Positions 23,948-31,885 of a stretch of 64,000 nt of DNA are shown here, piece after piece (within the stretch, counting starts at the first letter, position 1; the number at the start of each line of letters is the position of its first letter). Origin of the DNA: Pseudoxanthomonas sp. PXM02. Lineage in GTDB: Bacteria; Pseudomonadota; Gammaproteobacteria; Xanthomonadales; Xanthomonadaceae. The translations under genes and the position numbers were made by a program. The stretch covers positions 124,001 to 188,000 of the forward strand of contig NZ_JACVAK010000002.1 in the NCBI RefSeq assembly GCF_014851805.1, in the 5' to 3' direction. Below the pieces are notes generated by a model. That model worked only from the letters and a program-made list of their open reading frames with translations, was not told where the DNA came from and did no database searches.

Positions 23948-24451
23948 ATGAAGACGCGACGCGTATTCAGCGCCCCGGACATCGACACGGCCGAAGCGGC
24001 GCTCCATGTGGCCTTGCATCTCGGCATCCGGCCGGACCATGCGTCCCTGGTCGGTCGATCCGACATCGAGATGATGCAGATGCCCGATGCCGAGAAGGAG
24101 GCTTCGCCGACCGACTTCATGCCTGCCGCCGTGCGCGGGTTGGTGGGTGGTGGCGCGCTGGGGCTGATCATCGGCCTGATCGCGATGGCCGTGCCGGCGG
24201 TCGGCATTCCGTGGGCCGCGGTGCCGCTGTGCATGGTGGTCGGTGCCACCGTCGGCGGCTGGGCCGCGGCGCTGGCGGGCTCGTCCGTGCCGAGCGAGGT
24301 GCGCCGGGACTATCGCACCGAGATCGACGCCGGCAAGGTGCTGGTGGTGATCGACGACGAGGACGAACGCCTGCTGGATCGGGCCAGCAACGCCATCACG
24401 GCTGCCGGCACGCAGCGCCTGCAACTGGTGCATCACGGCCTGCTGCACTGA
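23948..24451 (+). CDS. Membrane-associated protein with a glycine-zipper-like hairpin
   Basis: A 167-residue protein of unknown function. The N-terminal 55 residues are soluble (DIDTAEAALHVALHLGIR, SDIEMMQMPDAE). Residues about 62-110 contain two hydrophobic, Gly-rich segments (GLVGGGALGLIIGLIAMAV and PLCMVVGATVGGWAAALAG), followed by a C-terminal ferredoxin-like half (EIDAGKVLVVIDDEDERLLD). The overall pattern resembles DUF1269-type or general-stress membrane proteins of proteobacteria. CAGGAGATCGCC precedes the ATG. The neighbours give no functional hint. Confidence 0.75.
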   Translation: MKTRRVFSAPDIDTAEAALHVALHLGIRPDHASLVGRSDIEMMQMPDAEKEASPTDFMPAAVRGLVGGGALGLIIGLIAMAVPAVGIPWAAVPLCMVVGATVGGWAAALAGSSVPSEVRRDYRTEIDAGKVLVVIDDEDERLLDRASNAITAAGTQRLQLVHHGLLH

Positions 24452-24509
24452 GTGAAGCGGCGGCGGTCTGGGTAAGATGCCGCTACTTCATCCAGGACAA
24501 GGCGGAACC

Positions 24510-24956
24510 ATGCGACGCACGTTGATGGCCATCGGCATGATGGCGTTGGTGGGTCCGGCGATGGCGGCCGAGGCGGCGTGGGACAAGTACGGCGCCGACG
24601 TGCCGGCCGGCGAGGTCGTGCCGCTAGCGCAGGCATTGGCGAACCCGGCCGCGCACGAGGGACAGGCGAAGGTGTTCAGCGGTCGCGTCGTCGATGTCTG
24701 CCAGAAGAAGGGGTGCTGGGTGATGCTCGAGGACGACGGGCAGGGCGCGCGCGTGCTGCTTGGCGACCACGACTTCTACGTGCCGAAGGATGTGCGGGGC
24801 CAGGCGCAGGTGCATGGCGTGCTGTCGCGCGTGGCGTTGTCGCCCGATGCACGGCAGCACACCGCGAAGGAAACCTCCGGCGCGCCGGTGCCGGCGGTGG
24901 AATACCGCATCGTCGCTGACGGCGTGCAGGTGCTGGCCGACGATCCGGGTGCCTGA
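24510..24956 (+). CDS. DUF4920-like periplasmic protein
   Basis: A 148-residue exported protein with signal peptide MRRTLMAIGMMALVGPAMAAE. The mature part has a conserved VCQKKGCWVMLEDDGQGARV core with two cysteines, then DHDFYVPKDVRGQAQVHGV, the typical shape of DUF4920 proteins with a possible metal or redox-active Cys pair. The start is the first Met giving a clean signal peptide. Its stop lies ten bases from the convergent oxidoreductase gene. Function unknown. Confidence 0.75.
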   Translation: MRRTLMAIGMMALVGPAMAAEAAWDKYGADVPAGEVVPLAQALANPAAHEGQAKVFSGRVVDVCQKKGCWVMLEDDGQGARVLLGDHDFYVPKDVRGQAQVHGVLSRVALSPDARQHTAKETSGAPVPAVEYRIVADGVQVLADDPGA

Positions 24957-24966
24957 GGACCGATGC

Positions 24967-25602
24967 TCAGCGCAGCAACTGCTCGGACGGGATGACATGG
25001 CGGCCGGGTGGCGCGTCCAGCGCCGCCTGCAGCAGGGCGGCGGCGACACGCTGCGCCGGCACGATGCGGTAACTCGCGGGCAGCACCGCATCCAGGGCGC
25101 CGAACACACGCAGGGCCAACCCTTCGCCCGCGCGCTGCTGCCGACGTTCACCGCCCAGCAGCCCGGGGCGCAACAGCGTCAGTGACGCAAAGCCGATGCC
25201 CGCAAGTTCCTCTTCTACCTCGCCCTTGACGCGCGAATAGAAGATGCGCGAACCCGCCGCCGCACCCTTCGCCGACACCAGCGCGAACGTCGTCGCGCCG
25301 TGCGTGTGCGCGCGGCGTGCGATCGCCAACGGATAGTCGTGGTCCACGCGACGGAACGCGTCCTGCGAACCGGCGTCGCGGATCGTCGTGCCCAGCGCGC
25401 AGGCCACTGCATCCACCCGCCACCAGTCGGCGTCGTCAGGCAGTGCGTCGAAATCGACGATCGGATTCAGCAGCTTCGGGTGCGCTGGCAGTGGCCGGCG
25501 GGTGGGTGCGACCACCTGCTGGACGCGAGGCGAGGCGAGGGCCTGCTGTAGCGTGATGTCGCCGACGAGGCCGGTCGCGCCGGCCAGCAACAGACGTGTC
25601 AT
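24967..25602 (-). CDS. NAD(P)-binding Rossmann oxidoreductase (atypical SDR)
   Basis: A 211-residue protein beginning MTRLLLAGATGLVGDITLQQ, the nucleotide-binding GxTGxxG of atypical short-chain dehydrogenases. Later strands are AVACALGTTIRDAGSQDAFR, TFALVSAKGAAAGSRIFYSR with a YxxxK-like S-RVK pair, and LTLLRPGLLGG. The arrangement resembles small NAD(P)H-binding proteins of the HTATIP2/YbjT kind found alone in many proteobacteria. The substrate is unknown. Convergent with the DUF4920-like gene. Confidence 0.8.
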   Translation of the reverse strand: MTRLLLAGATGLVGDITLQQALASPRVQQVVAPTRRPLPAHPKLLNPIVDFDALPDDADWWRVDAVACALGTTIRDAGSQDAFRRVDHDYPLAIARRAHTHGATTFALVSAKGAAAGSRIFYSRVKGEVEEELAGIGFASLTLLRPGLLGGERRQQRAGEGLALRVFGALDAVLPASYRIVPAQRVAAALLQAALDAPPGRHVIPSEQLLR

Positions 25603-25770
25603 GGGGAAGGCCGAGTGAGCGGAGGGGTGGCGCCATCTTGCCAGTCACGCGCGGGAGTGCGCATGGCATCGGTTACCCTTTCCCGGCGGGCGCGGCCCGA
25701 TGACAGGGGATCCCGCCATGCACCGTTACGCCCGCCTCGCCGTCCATGCCTTTCCGATGGGGGCCGGTCG

Positions 25771-26166
25771 ATGAACCTGCCCCTCCATTACGGTGTGCTG
25801 GGTGCACTGGAAGCAGGGCTGATCGCGATGCTCGTCGGCATGCTGTGCTTCCTGTTCTGGCATTGGCTGAGCGCGAAGATGCACTGGTCGATGGGCCACG
25901 CGATCGGGTGGGCCTGCGTGTCGGCCGTGATCATCGGCGCCGGCATCGACACCTGGAACATGTTCTACCTGGGGATCGCCCGGCTCGAATCGCCGCTATA
26001 TGCACGCATCGCGCTGCAGGGCATCCATGATCCGGACGGCTTGGGGTCCCGCGTCGTGCTGGAGATCGCAGGCGCGTTGAGTGGCGTCGTGCTGGGTTGG
26101 CAATGGTTCAGCAAAAAATCGCTGGGCGACGATGGCGCAGACCACACCGAAAAAACGGATGCGTAA
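25771..26166 (+). CDS. Small integral membrane protein, unknown function
   Basis: A 131-residue protein with a strongly hydrophobic N-terminal half: LGALEAGLIAMLVGMLCFLF and HAIGWACVSAVIIGAGID, then a periplasmic-looking loop and a third hydrophobic stretch EIAGALSGVVLGWQWF, ending in a charged tail. Three membrane helices are likely. The start MNLPLHYG is the first Met before the hydrophobic region; the open frame upstream is Arg/Pro-rich and non-coding in character. I do not recognise the family, and the neighbours are unrelated. Confidence 0.65.
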   Translation: MNLPLHYGVLGALEAGLIAMLVGMLCFLFWHWLSAKMHWSMGHAIGWACVSAVIIGAGIDTWNMFYLGIARLESPLYARIALQGIHDPDGLGSRVVLEIAGALSGVVLGWQWFSKKSLGDDGADHTEKTDA

Positions 26167-26371
26167 CGCCAAACCCGGCGCGACATCACGCAATCGACGC
26201 GCCGCTGACGCCGTGCTCACGAGCGGCTAACACCGGTTTAGTCGATGCCGTGCACGGTGTGGTTAAGCATGCGTGCACGTTCATGTCGCGCCGCAAATTT
26301 CATTCAGATGCCCGGCGGCAAGGTGGGGCCGTGCGCAATCGGACGCACTCCCTACAGAACGGAGCACTGAC

Positions 26372-26743
26372 ATGACGAATAACAACCGCAAGCCGCTGAT
26401 CGCCCTGGTCGCCCTGAGCGCCGCGCTGGCCATGCCGCTGGCATTCGCGCAGGAGAAGACCGAGGACGCTGCGCAGGCGCAGCAGACCGAGCAGAGCGCC
26501 GAACAGGCCACGGGCTCGGCGACCACGCCGACGCAGAGCACTGACGCGGCCGGTACCCAGGCCAAGCAGGGCTGGGCGGATGTGGATACCAATGGCGACG
26601 GCAACATCAGCAAGGAAGAGGCCGCTGCCAATCCGGGCCTGAGCCAGGTGTTCGACCAGGCTGACGCCAATGCGGATGGCTCGCTGACCGCCGATGAGTA
26701 CAAGGCGTTCGTGAGCAAGAACTACGGCGAGCAGCAGAAGTAA
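26372..26743 (+). CDS. Secreted EF-hand protein
   Basis: A 123-residue exported protein: MTNNNRKPLIALVALSAALA begins a signal peptide ending PLAFAQE, followed by a Gln/Thr/Ala-rich spacer of about 50 residues. Two EF-hand loops follow: DVDTNGDGNISKEEA and QADANADGSLTADEY, each with the Asp/Asn positions expected for calcium. A calcium-binding or calcium-buffering role in the periplasm is likely. A strong terminator follows, and a second EF-hand protein is the next gene. Confidence 0.82.
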   Translation: MTNNNRKPLIALVALSAALAMPLAFAQEKTEDAAQAQQTEQSAEQATGSATTPTQSTDAAGTQAKQGWADVDTNGDGNISKEEAAANPGLSQVFDQADANADGSLTADEYKAFVSKNYGEQQK

Positions 26744-26797
26744 CCAGCGCCGTCAGGGTGGGTGACGCCGCGCGTTGAAATGCCGGCGCTGCCCGAC

Positions 26798-26830
26798 GAG
26801 GGGCGGCCACTCGAGCCGCCCCTCTTTTTT
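26798..26830 (+). terminator. Rho-independent terminator
   Basis: GAGGGGCGGC/GCCGCCCCTC form a perfect 10-bp stem followed by TTTTTT. It separates the two EF-hand genes. Confidence 0.95.
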
Positions 26831-26859
26831 CCGGCGCACCACCGCTTCTGGAGAGCCGT

Positions 26860-27171
26860 ATGACTACGAACACCCCGAAAGTGCGCCTCGTCCCCGGCAT
26901 GTTGGCGCTCGCCTTCGCACTGATGGCCTCTGTGCCGTCGGTGTTCGCGCAGGAGGCTGGCCAGCGCGTGGACGAATCCGCCACGACGGCGGCACCCACG
27001 ACCACGCCGCGCCCGTTCGAGGAACTCGATCAGAACGCGGACGGTGCCATCAGCAAGGACGAGGCGGCGGTCGATCCGCCCCTGGCGCAGGTGTGCGGTA
27101 CGCTCGACAAGGACGCGGACGGGCGCCTGAGTCCCGAAGAATATGCGGTGCACACGCAGGGTACGCCCTGA
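26860..27171 (+). CDS. Second small secreted EF-hand protein
   Basis: A 103-residue exported protein. The signal peptide ends PSVFAQE, followed by a Thr/Ala-rich linker (SATTAAPTTTPRPF). Two EF-hand-type loops follow: ELDQNADGAISKDEA and TLDKDADGRLSPEEY. It has the same plan as the protein just upstream but a shorter linker, so the pair is probably a tandem duplication that has diverged. TGGAGAGCCGT precedes the ATG. Confidence 0.8.
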   Translation: MTTNTPKVRLVPGMLALAFALMASVPSVFAQEAGQRVDESATTAAPTTTPRPFEELDQNADGAISKDEAAVDPPLAQVCGTLDKDADGRLSPEEYAVHTQGTP

Positions 27172-27210
27172 CGCCACCGCCCTTTTCATGAAAGAACGCA
27201 CGGAGGAACC

Positions 27211-27498
27211 ATGAAGAACTCCACTCACCGACTGACGATGGGCCTTGGTCTGGCGCTGCTGAGCGCGGGCCTGATGACGGCCTGTGGTCCGAAACCGGAA
27301 GACACCCCGCCGCCGAGCGCGCCGGAGCCGGTGGAGACCACGCCGCCGCCAACCGACAACATGACGCCGCCGGCACCGACGGATCCGGCCACGCCGCCCA
27401 CCGATCCGAACCTGCCGCCGCCCGCCAATCCGAACGCGCCGGAAACCACGCCGCCGCCGACCGATGGCAGCGCACCTCCGCCGAGTTCCGGCGGCTGA
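27211..27498 (+). CDS. Proline-rich small lipoprotein
   Basis: A 95-residue protein. The signal peptide MKNSTHRLTMGLGLALLSAG leads to the lipobox LMTAC, with Cys predicted to be lipidated. The mature part is almost entirely Pro, Thr, Asp and Pro-Pro-Pro repeats (ETTPPPTDNMTPPAPTDPA and similar), with no globular domain. It could be a flexible envelope spacer. GGAGGAACC precedes the ATG, and a terminator follows. It is the third short secreted gene in a row in this stretch. Confidence 0.75.
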   Translation: MKNSTHRLTMGLGLALLSAGLMTACGPKPEDTPPPSAPEPVETTPPPTDNMTPPAPTDPATPPTDPNLPPPANPNAPETTPPPTDGSAPPPSSGG

Positions 27499-27531
27499 TC
27501 GCGGACATCGTCCAACGATCATCTCGACACG

Positions 27532-27558
27532 CGGCCGCCCCGAAAGGGGCGGCCGTTT
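27532..27558 (+). terminator. Rho-independent terminator
   Basis: CGGCCGCCCC/GGGGCGGCCG form a 10-bp stem with a GAAA loop, followed by TTT. Ends the proline-rich lipoprotein transcript. Confidence 0.8.
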
Positions 27559-27623
27559 CCTCATGCGCGACCGCACGGCTGCTATCCTTCGCGGCCTTCG
27601 TACAGATGGAAGGCAGGCATCCG

Positions 27624-28346
27624 ATGGCGCGCATCCGATGGGTCGGCTTCGACGGCGACGACACGCTGTGGAAAAGCGAGGACTATTACCGGCAGGCGGA
27701 AGCGGATTTTGAAGCGATCCTCGGTGCGTATGTCGATCTCGCCGATGCGCGCACGCACCAGCACCTGCTGGACGTCGAACGCCGCAACCTGAAGATCTTC
27801 GGCTACGGCGTGAAGGGCATGACCCTGTCGATGCTGGAGACCGCGATCCAGCTGACCGACGAGCGCATCAGCGCGCATGACCTGCACCGCGTGATCGAGA
27901 TCGGACGTACCACGCTGCAGCATCCGGTCGACCTGCTGCCCGGCATCCGCGATGCCGTCGAACGGATTGCCGCCGACCACGAGATCGTGCTGATCACCAA
28001 GGGTGATCTGTTCCACCAGGAAGCCAAGATCGCGCAATCGGGACTGGCCGATCTGTTCCACCGCATCGAGGTGGTGTCCGAAAAGGACGAGGCGACCTAC
28101 GCGCGCGTGCTGCGCGAGCTGGACGTGGCGCCAGCGCAGTTCGCGATGGTGGGCAACTCCCTGCGATCGGACATCGAACCGGTGCTCGCCCTGGGCGGTT
28201 GGGGCGTCCACATGCCGTACCACGTCACCTGGGCACTGGAGGCCGAGCATGGTGTCGACGCCGATGCACCACGCCTGCGCGTGGTCGAGAATGCCGGCCA
28301 GCTGGTGGACGCGCTGGCGGCCATCGAAGCGATGCCTGACGCCTGA
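27624..28346 (+). CDS. HAD-family hydrolase
   Basis: A 240-residue cytoplasmic phosphatase-type enzyme. Motif I is GFDGDDTLWK (nucleophile Asp10, acid Asp12), motif II is VLITKGD, the Lys of motif III is in VVSEKDEATYARV, and motif IV is MVGNSLRSDIEPVLALGG. A helical cap lies between motifs I and II, as in subfamily C1. The substrate cannot be told. ATG 27624 (MARIRWVG) is preferred to one six codons upstream. Confidence 0.85.
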   Translation: MARIRWVGFDGDDTLWKSEDYYRQAEADFEAILGAYVDLADARTHQHLLDVERRNLKIFGYGVKGMTLSMLETAIQLTDERISAHDLHRVIEIGRTTLQHPVDLLPGIRDAVERIAADHEIVLITKGDLFHQEAKIAQSGLADLFHRIEVVSEKDEATYARVLRELDVAPAQFAMVGNSLRSDIEPVLALGGWGVHMPYHVTWALEAEHGVDADAPRLRVVENAGQLVDALAAIEAMPDA

Positions 28347-28384
28347 CGGCGCGCAGGTGCACGTTGCTGGGGCACAATGATTCC

Positions 28385-28849
28385 GTGAAGCGCGCGACCG
28401 CACCTGCCTGTCTCCTGTCCTGCTGCCTGGCCTTGATGGTCGGACTGCCCGCGTTCGCGCAGGAGGACGTGGACAACTACGCGCCTGCCACGGGCGACAC
28501 CTCGGTCGACCGCCACCTGGCCGACATCAACGAGTATGCGAGCCGGTATCCGGCGGCCTTCGCGGACGAGATGGCGCGCTACTACGCGGTGCCGCGCGCC
28601 TATGTGGAAGCGATGCAGCAGCAGCCCGACTGGACGGCCGGCGACATCTTCATGGCGTGCGCGCTGGCGCAGATCGTCGGACAGCCGTGCCGGGCCGTGG
28701 TCCGCGAGTGGTCACGCGACCATGAAGGCGGATGGAAAGCGGTTGCCGGTCGCCTGCAGGCGGAACCGGGCAGCGCGCAGTATCGACGCCTGCGCAGTGC
28801 CATCGACGCGAGCTACGCGCGCTGGGACAGGCCCTCGCCGCGGGACTGA
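28385..28849 (+). CDS. Secreted protein of unknown function
   Basis: A 154-residue protein starting at GTG (MKRATAPACLLSCCLALMVG), giving a signal peptide cleaved after PAFA. The mature part is helical and charged: DTSVDRHLADINEYASRYPA, YYAVPRAYVEAMQQQPDWT, IFMACALAQIVGQPCRAVV. Two Cys flank the last of these and might form a disulfide. I do not recognise the family with certainty. It ends 27 bases from the convergent esterase gene. Confidence 0.7.
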   Translation: MKRATAPACLLSCCLALMVGLPAFAQEDVDNYAPATGDTSVDRHLADINEYASRYPAAFADEMARYYAVPRAYVEAMQQQPDWTAGDIFMACALAQIVGQPCRAVVREWSRDHEGGWKAVAGRLQAEPGSAQYRRLRSAIDASYARWDRPSPRD

Positions 28850-28876
28850 GTGCTACGGTGTGTACAGGGCGGCGAT

Positions 28877-29998
28877 CTACGGTGCCTTGCGGGCGTACAT
28901 GATCAGCAGTACCAGGTCTTCCTCACCGTCCTGGCGGATCGCGTGCGTGCTGCCGGGACGGGTCAGCATCGCATCGCCGGCACGCACTTCCTGTGCCTTG
29001 CCGTCCAGCTCGTAGATGCCGCGGCCGCTGAGCACGTAGTAGATCTCGTCCTTGTGGTGCTGGTGCAGGCCGATACCCGCACCCCGATGCAGCACGCGCT
29101 TGCGGAACTCGAAGCCGAGCGCGGGCGCATCACGGAAGAACGGAAAGGCCGTTGTGTTGCCGGCACCGCCGTGCGGACCCGGCTGCTGTACGGCGATGTC
29201 GCGCTCGTGCACGACGAGCGAGGGATGTGCCTGCGCCTTGCGGTCGGCCAGCGCAGTAGCGGGCGCACCGCAGTCGGTGTCGCGCGTGACGTGGGCGGCC
29301 AGCGACGGATCGATCTGCTTCCAGCCGGCGACGACCAGACAGGCAACCATCACCGCGCCGCGTTGCTGGAAGTGCGTGTCGTCCTGTTGGCCCTGTTCGG
29401 GCACGTGCATGAAATAGGCTTTGCTCGCCTCATCGCCGGCTGCTCGCAGCCAATCCATGCTGAGTGCGGTCAGGTCGATCAGCCCCAACTGTTCGCGCTG
29501 CGCCAGATCGCGTACGGCCTGTGCGTACAGCCCGTGGGTGTCGAGCAGCTGGCCATGGTCGAATTTCCGCCGCGCCACCGGCGTCACCAAGATCGGCGTC
29601 GCGCCCTTGTCGCGCGCGAGCGCGACGTAGCGCATCAGCCACTGGGGAAACGCGCGCTGCGGTTCGTTGTAGCGCGTGGGGTCCTCGATTTTCTCGTCGT
29701 TGTGGCCAAACTGGATCAGCAGCACGTCGCCCGCGCGCATGTCCTTCGCCATGCCGTCGAACCAGCCTTCCGCGATGAAGCTGCGCGAACTGCGGCCGCT
29801 CTGCGCGTGGTTGCGCACGAGGTAGGCGTCCTTGTCGAGGAAGCCCTGCAACTGCTGGCCCCAGCCCTCACGCGGGGCGCGCTCCGGGCCGTACTGGCTG
29901 GCGGTGGAATCGCCGGCGATGAAGACCTGGCGTGGCGAGGCGGCGTGCGCAGATGCGCAGCAAAGGAAGATCGCCACGATGACAAGCCAACGAAACAT
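28877..29998 (-). CDS. SGNH esterase (rhamnogalacturonan acetylesterase-like) fused to a cupin
   Basis: A 373-residue exported protein (signal peptide ends ASAHAA). Residues about 22-250 form an SGNH hydrolase like rhamnogalacturonan acetylesterases: block I GDSTAS (Ser31), a Gly-bearing block SGRS, block III GHND (98-101) and the C-terminal Asp/His DDTHF (Asp206/207, His209). Residues about 265-373 are a cupin with the complete metal motif GLHQHHKDEIYYVLSGRG (His-x-His-x3-Glu-x6-Gly) and a later PGSTHAI. The esterase would deacetylate pectin; the cupin may bind uronate sugars. It is last in the leftward kduI-kduD direction, 117 bases after kduD, across an inverted repeat. GGAGAG precedes the ATG. 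Confidence 0.85.
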   Translation of the reverse strand: MFRWLVIVAIFLCCASAHAASPRQVFIAGDSTASQYGPERAPREGWGQQLQGFLDKDAYLVRNHAQSGRSSRSFIAEGWFDGMAKDMRAGDVLLIQFGHNDEKIEDPTRYNEPQRAFPQWLMRYVALARDKGATPILVTPVARRKFDHGQLLDTHGLYAQAVRDLAQREQLGLIDLTALSMDWLRAAGDEASKAYFMHVPEQGQQDDTHFQQRGAVMVACLVVAGWKQIDPSLAAHVTRDTDCGAPATALADRKAQAHPSLVVHERDIAVQQPGPHGGAGNTTAFPFFRDAPALGFEFRKRVLHRGAGIGLHQHHKDEIYYVLSGRGIYELDGKAQEVRAGDAMLTRPGSTHAIRQDGEEDLVLLIMYARKAP

Positions 29999-30025
29999 CG
30001 ATGCTCTCCTCGCGCCGTCCCTTGC

Positions 30026-30086
30026 GGGAGCGACGTCAGTCGCGATGACGCATCGGGATGCCTGCTTGGCGACTGACGTCGCTCCC
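30026..30086. repeat. Long inverted repeat (REP-like palindrome)
   Basis: GGGAGCGACGTCAGTCGC (30026-30043) is matched exactly by its inverse complement GCGACTGACGTCGCTCCC (30069-30086), with 25 bases between. Sequences of this kind are dispersed in intergenic regions of Xanthomonadaceae genomes. It lies between kduD and the esterase gene and could act as a terminator or processing site. Confidence 0.8.
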
Positions 30087-30114
30087 ACAGGATTCCGTGC
30101 AGATACGCGCCGCG

Positions 30115-30873
30115 TCAGCGCGCCAGCCAGCCACCGTCGACCGGGATGACGGCGCCGTTGACGTAGTCCGACGCGCGCGAGGACAGGAATACGGCCGTGC
30201 CGCCGAGATCCGACGGTTCGCCCCAGCGACCGGCCGGGATGCGGTCCAGGATCGCCTTGTTGCGGTTTTCGTCCGCACGCAGCTGCGCGGTGTTGTCGGT
30301 CGCCATGTAACCGGGCGCGATGGCGTTGATGTTCACGCCCTTGGCGCCCCACTCGTTGGCGAGCAGACGGGTGATGCCGGCGATGCCCGACTTGCTGGCG
30401 GTATACGACGGCACGCGGATGCCGCCCTGGAACGACAGCATCGACGCGATGTTGATGATCTTGCCGCGGCCCTGCGCGATGAAATGGCGACCGGCGGCCT
30501 GCGACATGAAGAACGCGGACTTGATGTTGACGTTCATCACGTCGTCCCAGTCCTTCTCGCTGAAATCCACGGCGTCGGCGCGACGGATCAGGCCCGCGTT
30601 GTTCACCAAGATGTCCAGCCCGCCCAGGCCTTCGACGGTTTCCTTCACCAGGCGCTCGACGGGATCGATGCTGATCAGGTTCGCTTCCAGGTTGAGGAAG
30701 CGGCGCCCGAGCGCGCGCACCTTCTCGCTGGTTTCCGCGGCTTCGACGATGCCCGCGGCGGCGATGTCGGCGCCCGCTTCGGCCAACGCCAGCGCGATGC
30801 CCTGGCCCAGACCGGTGTTGGCGCCGGTCACCAGGGCGACCTTGCCTTCGAGACTGAAAGGATTGCGTGCCAT
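30115..30873 (-). CDS. kduD: 2-dehydro-3-deoxy-D-gluconate 5-dehydrogenase KduD
   Basis: A short-chain dehydrogenase (252 residues) that reduces 2,5-diketo-3-deoxygluconate to 2-keto-3-deoxygluconate in uronate breakdown. The cofactor motif is TGANTGLGQG (about 16-25), NNAG follows at about 91, and the catalytic Tyr157/Lys161 pair is in SYTASKSG. The C-terminal VNGAVIPVDGGWLAR is typical of KduD. The start MARNPFSLEGKVALVTG has no better alternative. It follows kduI by 32 bases, so the two are one operon. Confidence 0.93.
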   Translation of the reverse strand: MARNPFSLEGKVALVTGANTGLGQGIALALAEAGADIAAAGIVEAAETSEKVRALGRRFLNLEANLISIDPVERLVKETVEGLGGLDILVNNAGLIRRADAVDFSEKDWDDVMNVNIKSAFFMSQAAGRHFIAQGRGKIINIASMLSFQGGIRVPSYTASKSGIAGITRLLANEWGAKGVNINAIAPGYMATDNTAQLRADENRNKAILDRIPAGRWGEPSDLGGTAVFLSSRASDYVNGAVIPVDGGWLAR

Positions 30874-30905
30874 CGTGTGTTCCCCTCGGATGTTGGGTGG
30901 CGCGG

Positions 30906-31754
30906 TTACTTGAGCTGGCAGATGTCCAGCACGTGCATGTCGGTGTAGTCCAGGTTCTCGCCGCCCATCGCCCAGATGAAGGCGTAGTTGCTGGTGCCCG
31001 AACCCATGTGGATCGACCACGGCGGCGAGACCACGGCTTCGTCGTTCTGCACGACGATGTGGCGCTGCGCTTCCGGCTCGCCCATGAAGTGGTAGACGCG
31101 GTCGTTGTCGGCCAGGTCGAAGTAGAAATAGACCTCGCTGCGGCGGTCGTGCAGGTGCGGCGGCATGGTGTTCCACACGCTGCCGGTCTTCAGCACGGTG
31201 AGGCCCAGCAGCAGCTGCGACGACTGGCAGGTGGCCGGCACGATGAACTGGTAGATGGTGCGTTCGTTGCTGGTCTCCAGCGCGCCGCGCTCAAGCGCGA
31301 CGGCATCCTTGATCGACAGCTGCTTGGTCTCGAAGCGCGCGTGCGCCGGCGTCGACGTCAGGTAGAACTTGGCGGGGTTGGCGGCGTCATCGGATTCGAA
31401 TGCCACATCGGCACTGCCCATCGCCACGTACAGGCCATCCTTCGGACCAAGCACGTACGTGGTGCCGTCGACGGTGACCTTGCCCGCGCCACCACCGACG
31501 TTGATCACGCCCAGCTCGCGACGCTCCAGGAAGGGCTTGCCGGCGGCCGACGCAGGTTCGGTCTGCCGCGGCAGGTCGACTTTCTTCGACACGGGCGCGG
31601 CGCCACCGATCACGAAGCGCTCGTTGTGCGAGTAGTTCAGCTGCACCGTTTCCGCAACGAACAGGTTGCCGATCAGGTAGCGGTCGCGCAGCTGGTCGTT
31701 GCTGGCGCCGTCCATCATGTCCGGGTGGGTGGCGTGGTAGGTCTTGCAGAACAT
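30906..31754 (-). CDS. kduI: 5-keto-4-deoxyuronate isomerase KduI
   Basis: Cupin-fold isomerase converting 5-keto-4-deoxyuronate (from unsaturated galacturonate) to 2,5-diketo-3-deoxygluconate. It has 282 residues, near the family length of about 278. The metal site is [15 protein letters not shown] (His200, His202, Glu207), with the far His in the C-terminal [20 protein letters not shown] stretch. The start [12 protein letters not shown] is typical of the family. First gene of the kduI-kduD(-esterase) leftward unit. A LacI-type operator-like palindrome lies 75 bases upstream. Confidence 0.94.
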   Translation of the reverse strand: MFCKTYHATHPDMMDGASNDQLRDRYLIGNLFVAETVQLNYSHNERFVIGGAAPVSKKVDLPRQTEPASAAGKPFLERRELGVINVGGGAGKVTVDGTTYVLGPKDGLYVAMGSADVAFESDDAANPAKFYLTSTPAHARFETKQLSIKDAVALERGALETSNERTIYQFIVPATCQSSQLLLGLTVLKTGSVWNTMPPHLHDRRSEVYFYFDLADNDRVYHFMGEPEAQRHIVVQNDEAVVSPPWSIHMGSGTSNYAFIWAMGGENLDYTDMHVLDICQLK

Positions 31755-31828
31755 GCGCGGAGCTCCGTCGTGTGCGGACGCCCATGAAGCGGGGCGTCGG
31801 GAAGTCGTGGGGGCGATTCTAATGACTT

Positions 31829-31845
31829 TGGTAACCGGTGTCATT
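31829..31845. promoter_or_regulatory. Predicted LacI-family operator upstream of kduI
   Basis: TGGTAACCGGTGTCATT lies between kduI and the LacI gene. Its half CCGGTGTCATT recurs exactly at 36781-36791, and CGGTGTCATT recurs inverted at 41469-41478. The shared element suggests one regulator for the pectin genes, but binding is inferred. Confidence 0.65.
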
Positions 31846-31885
31846 TTGCGGTGCGGCAGCGGGACAACCACCGACGCGGCAAGGC

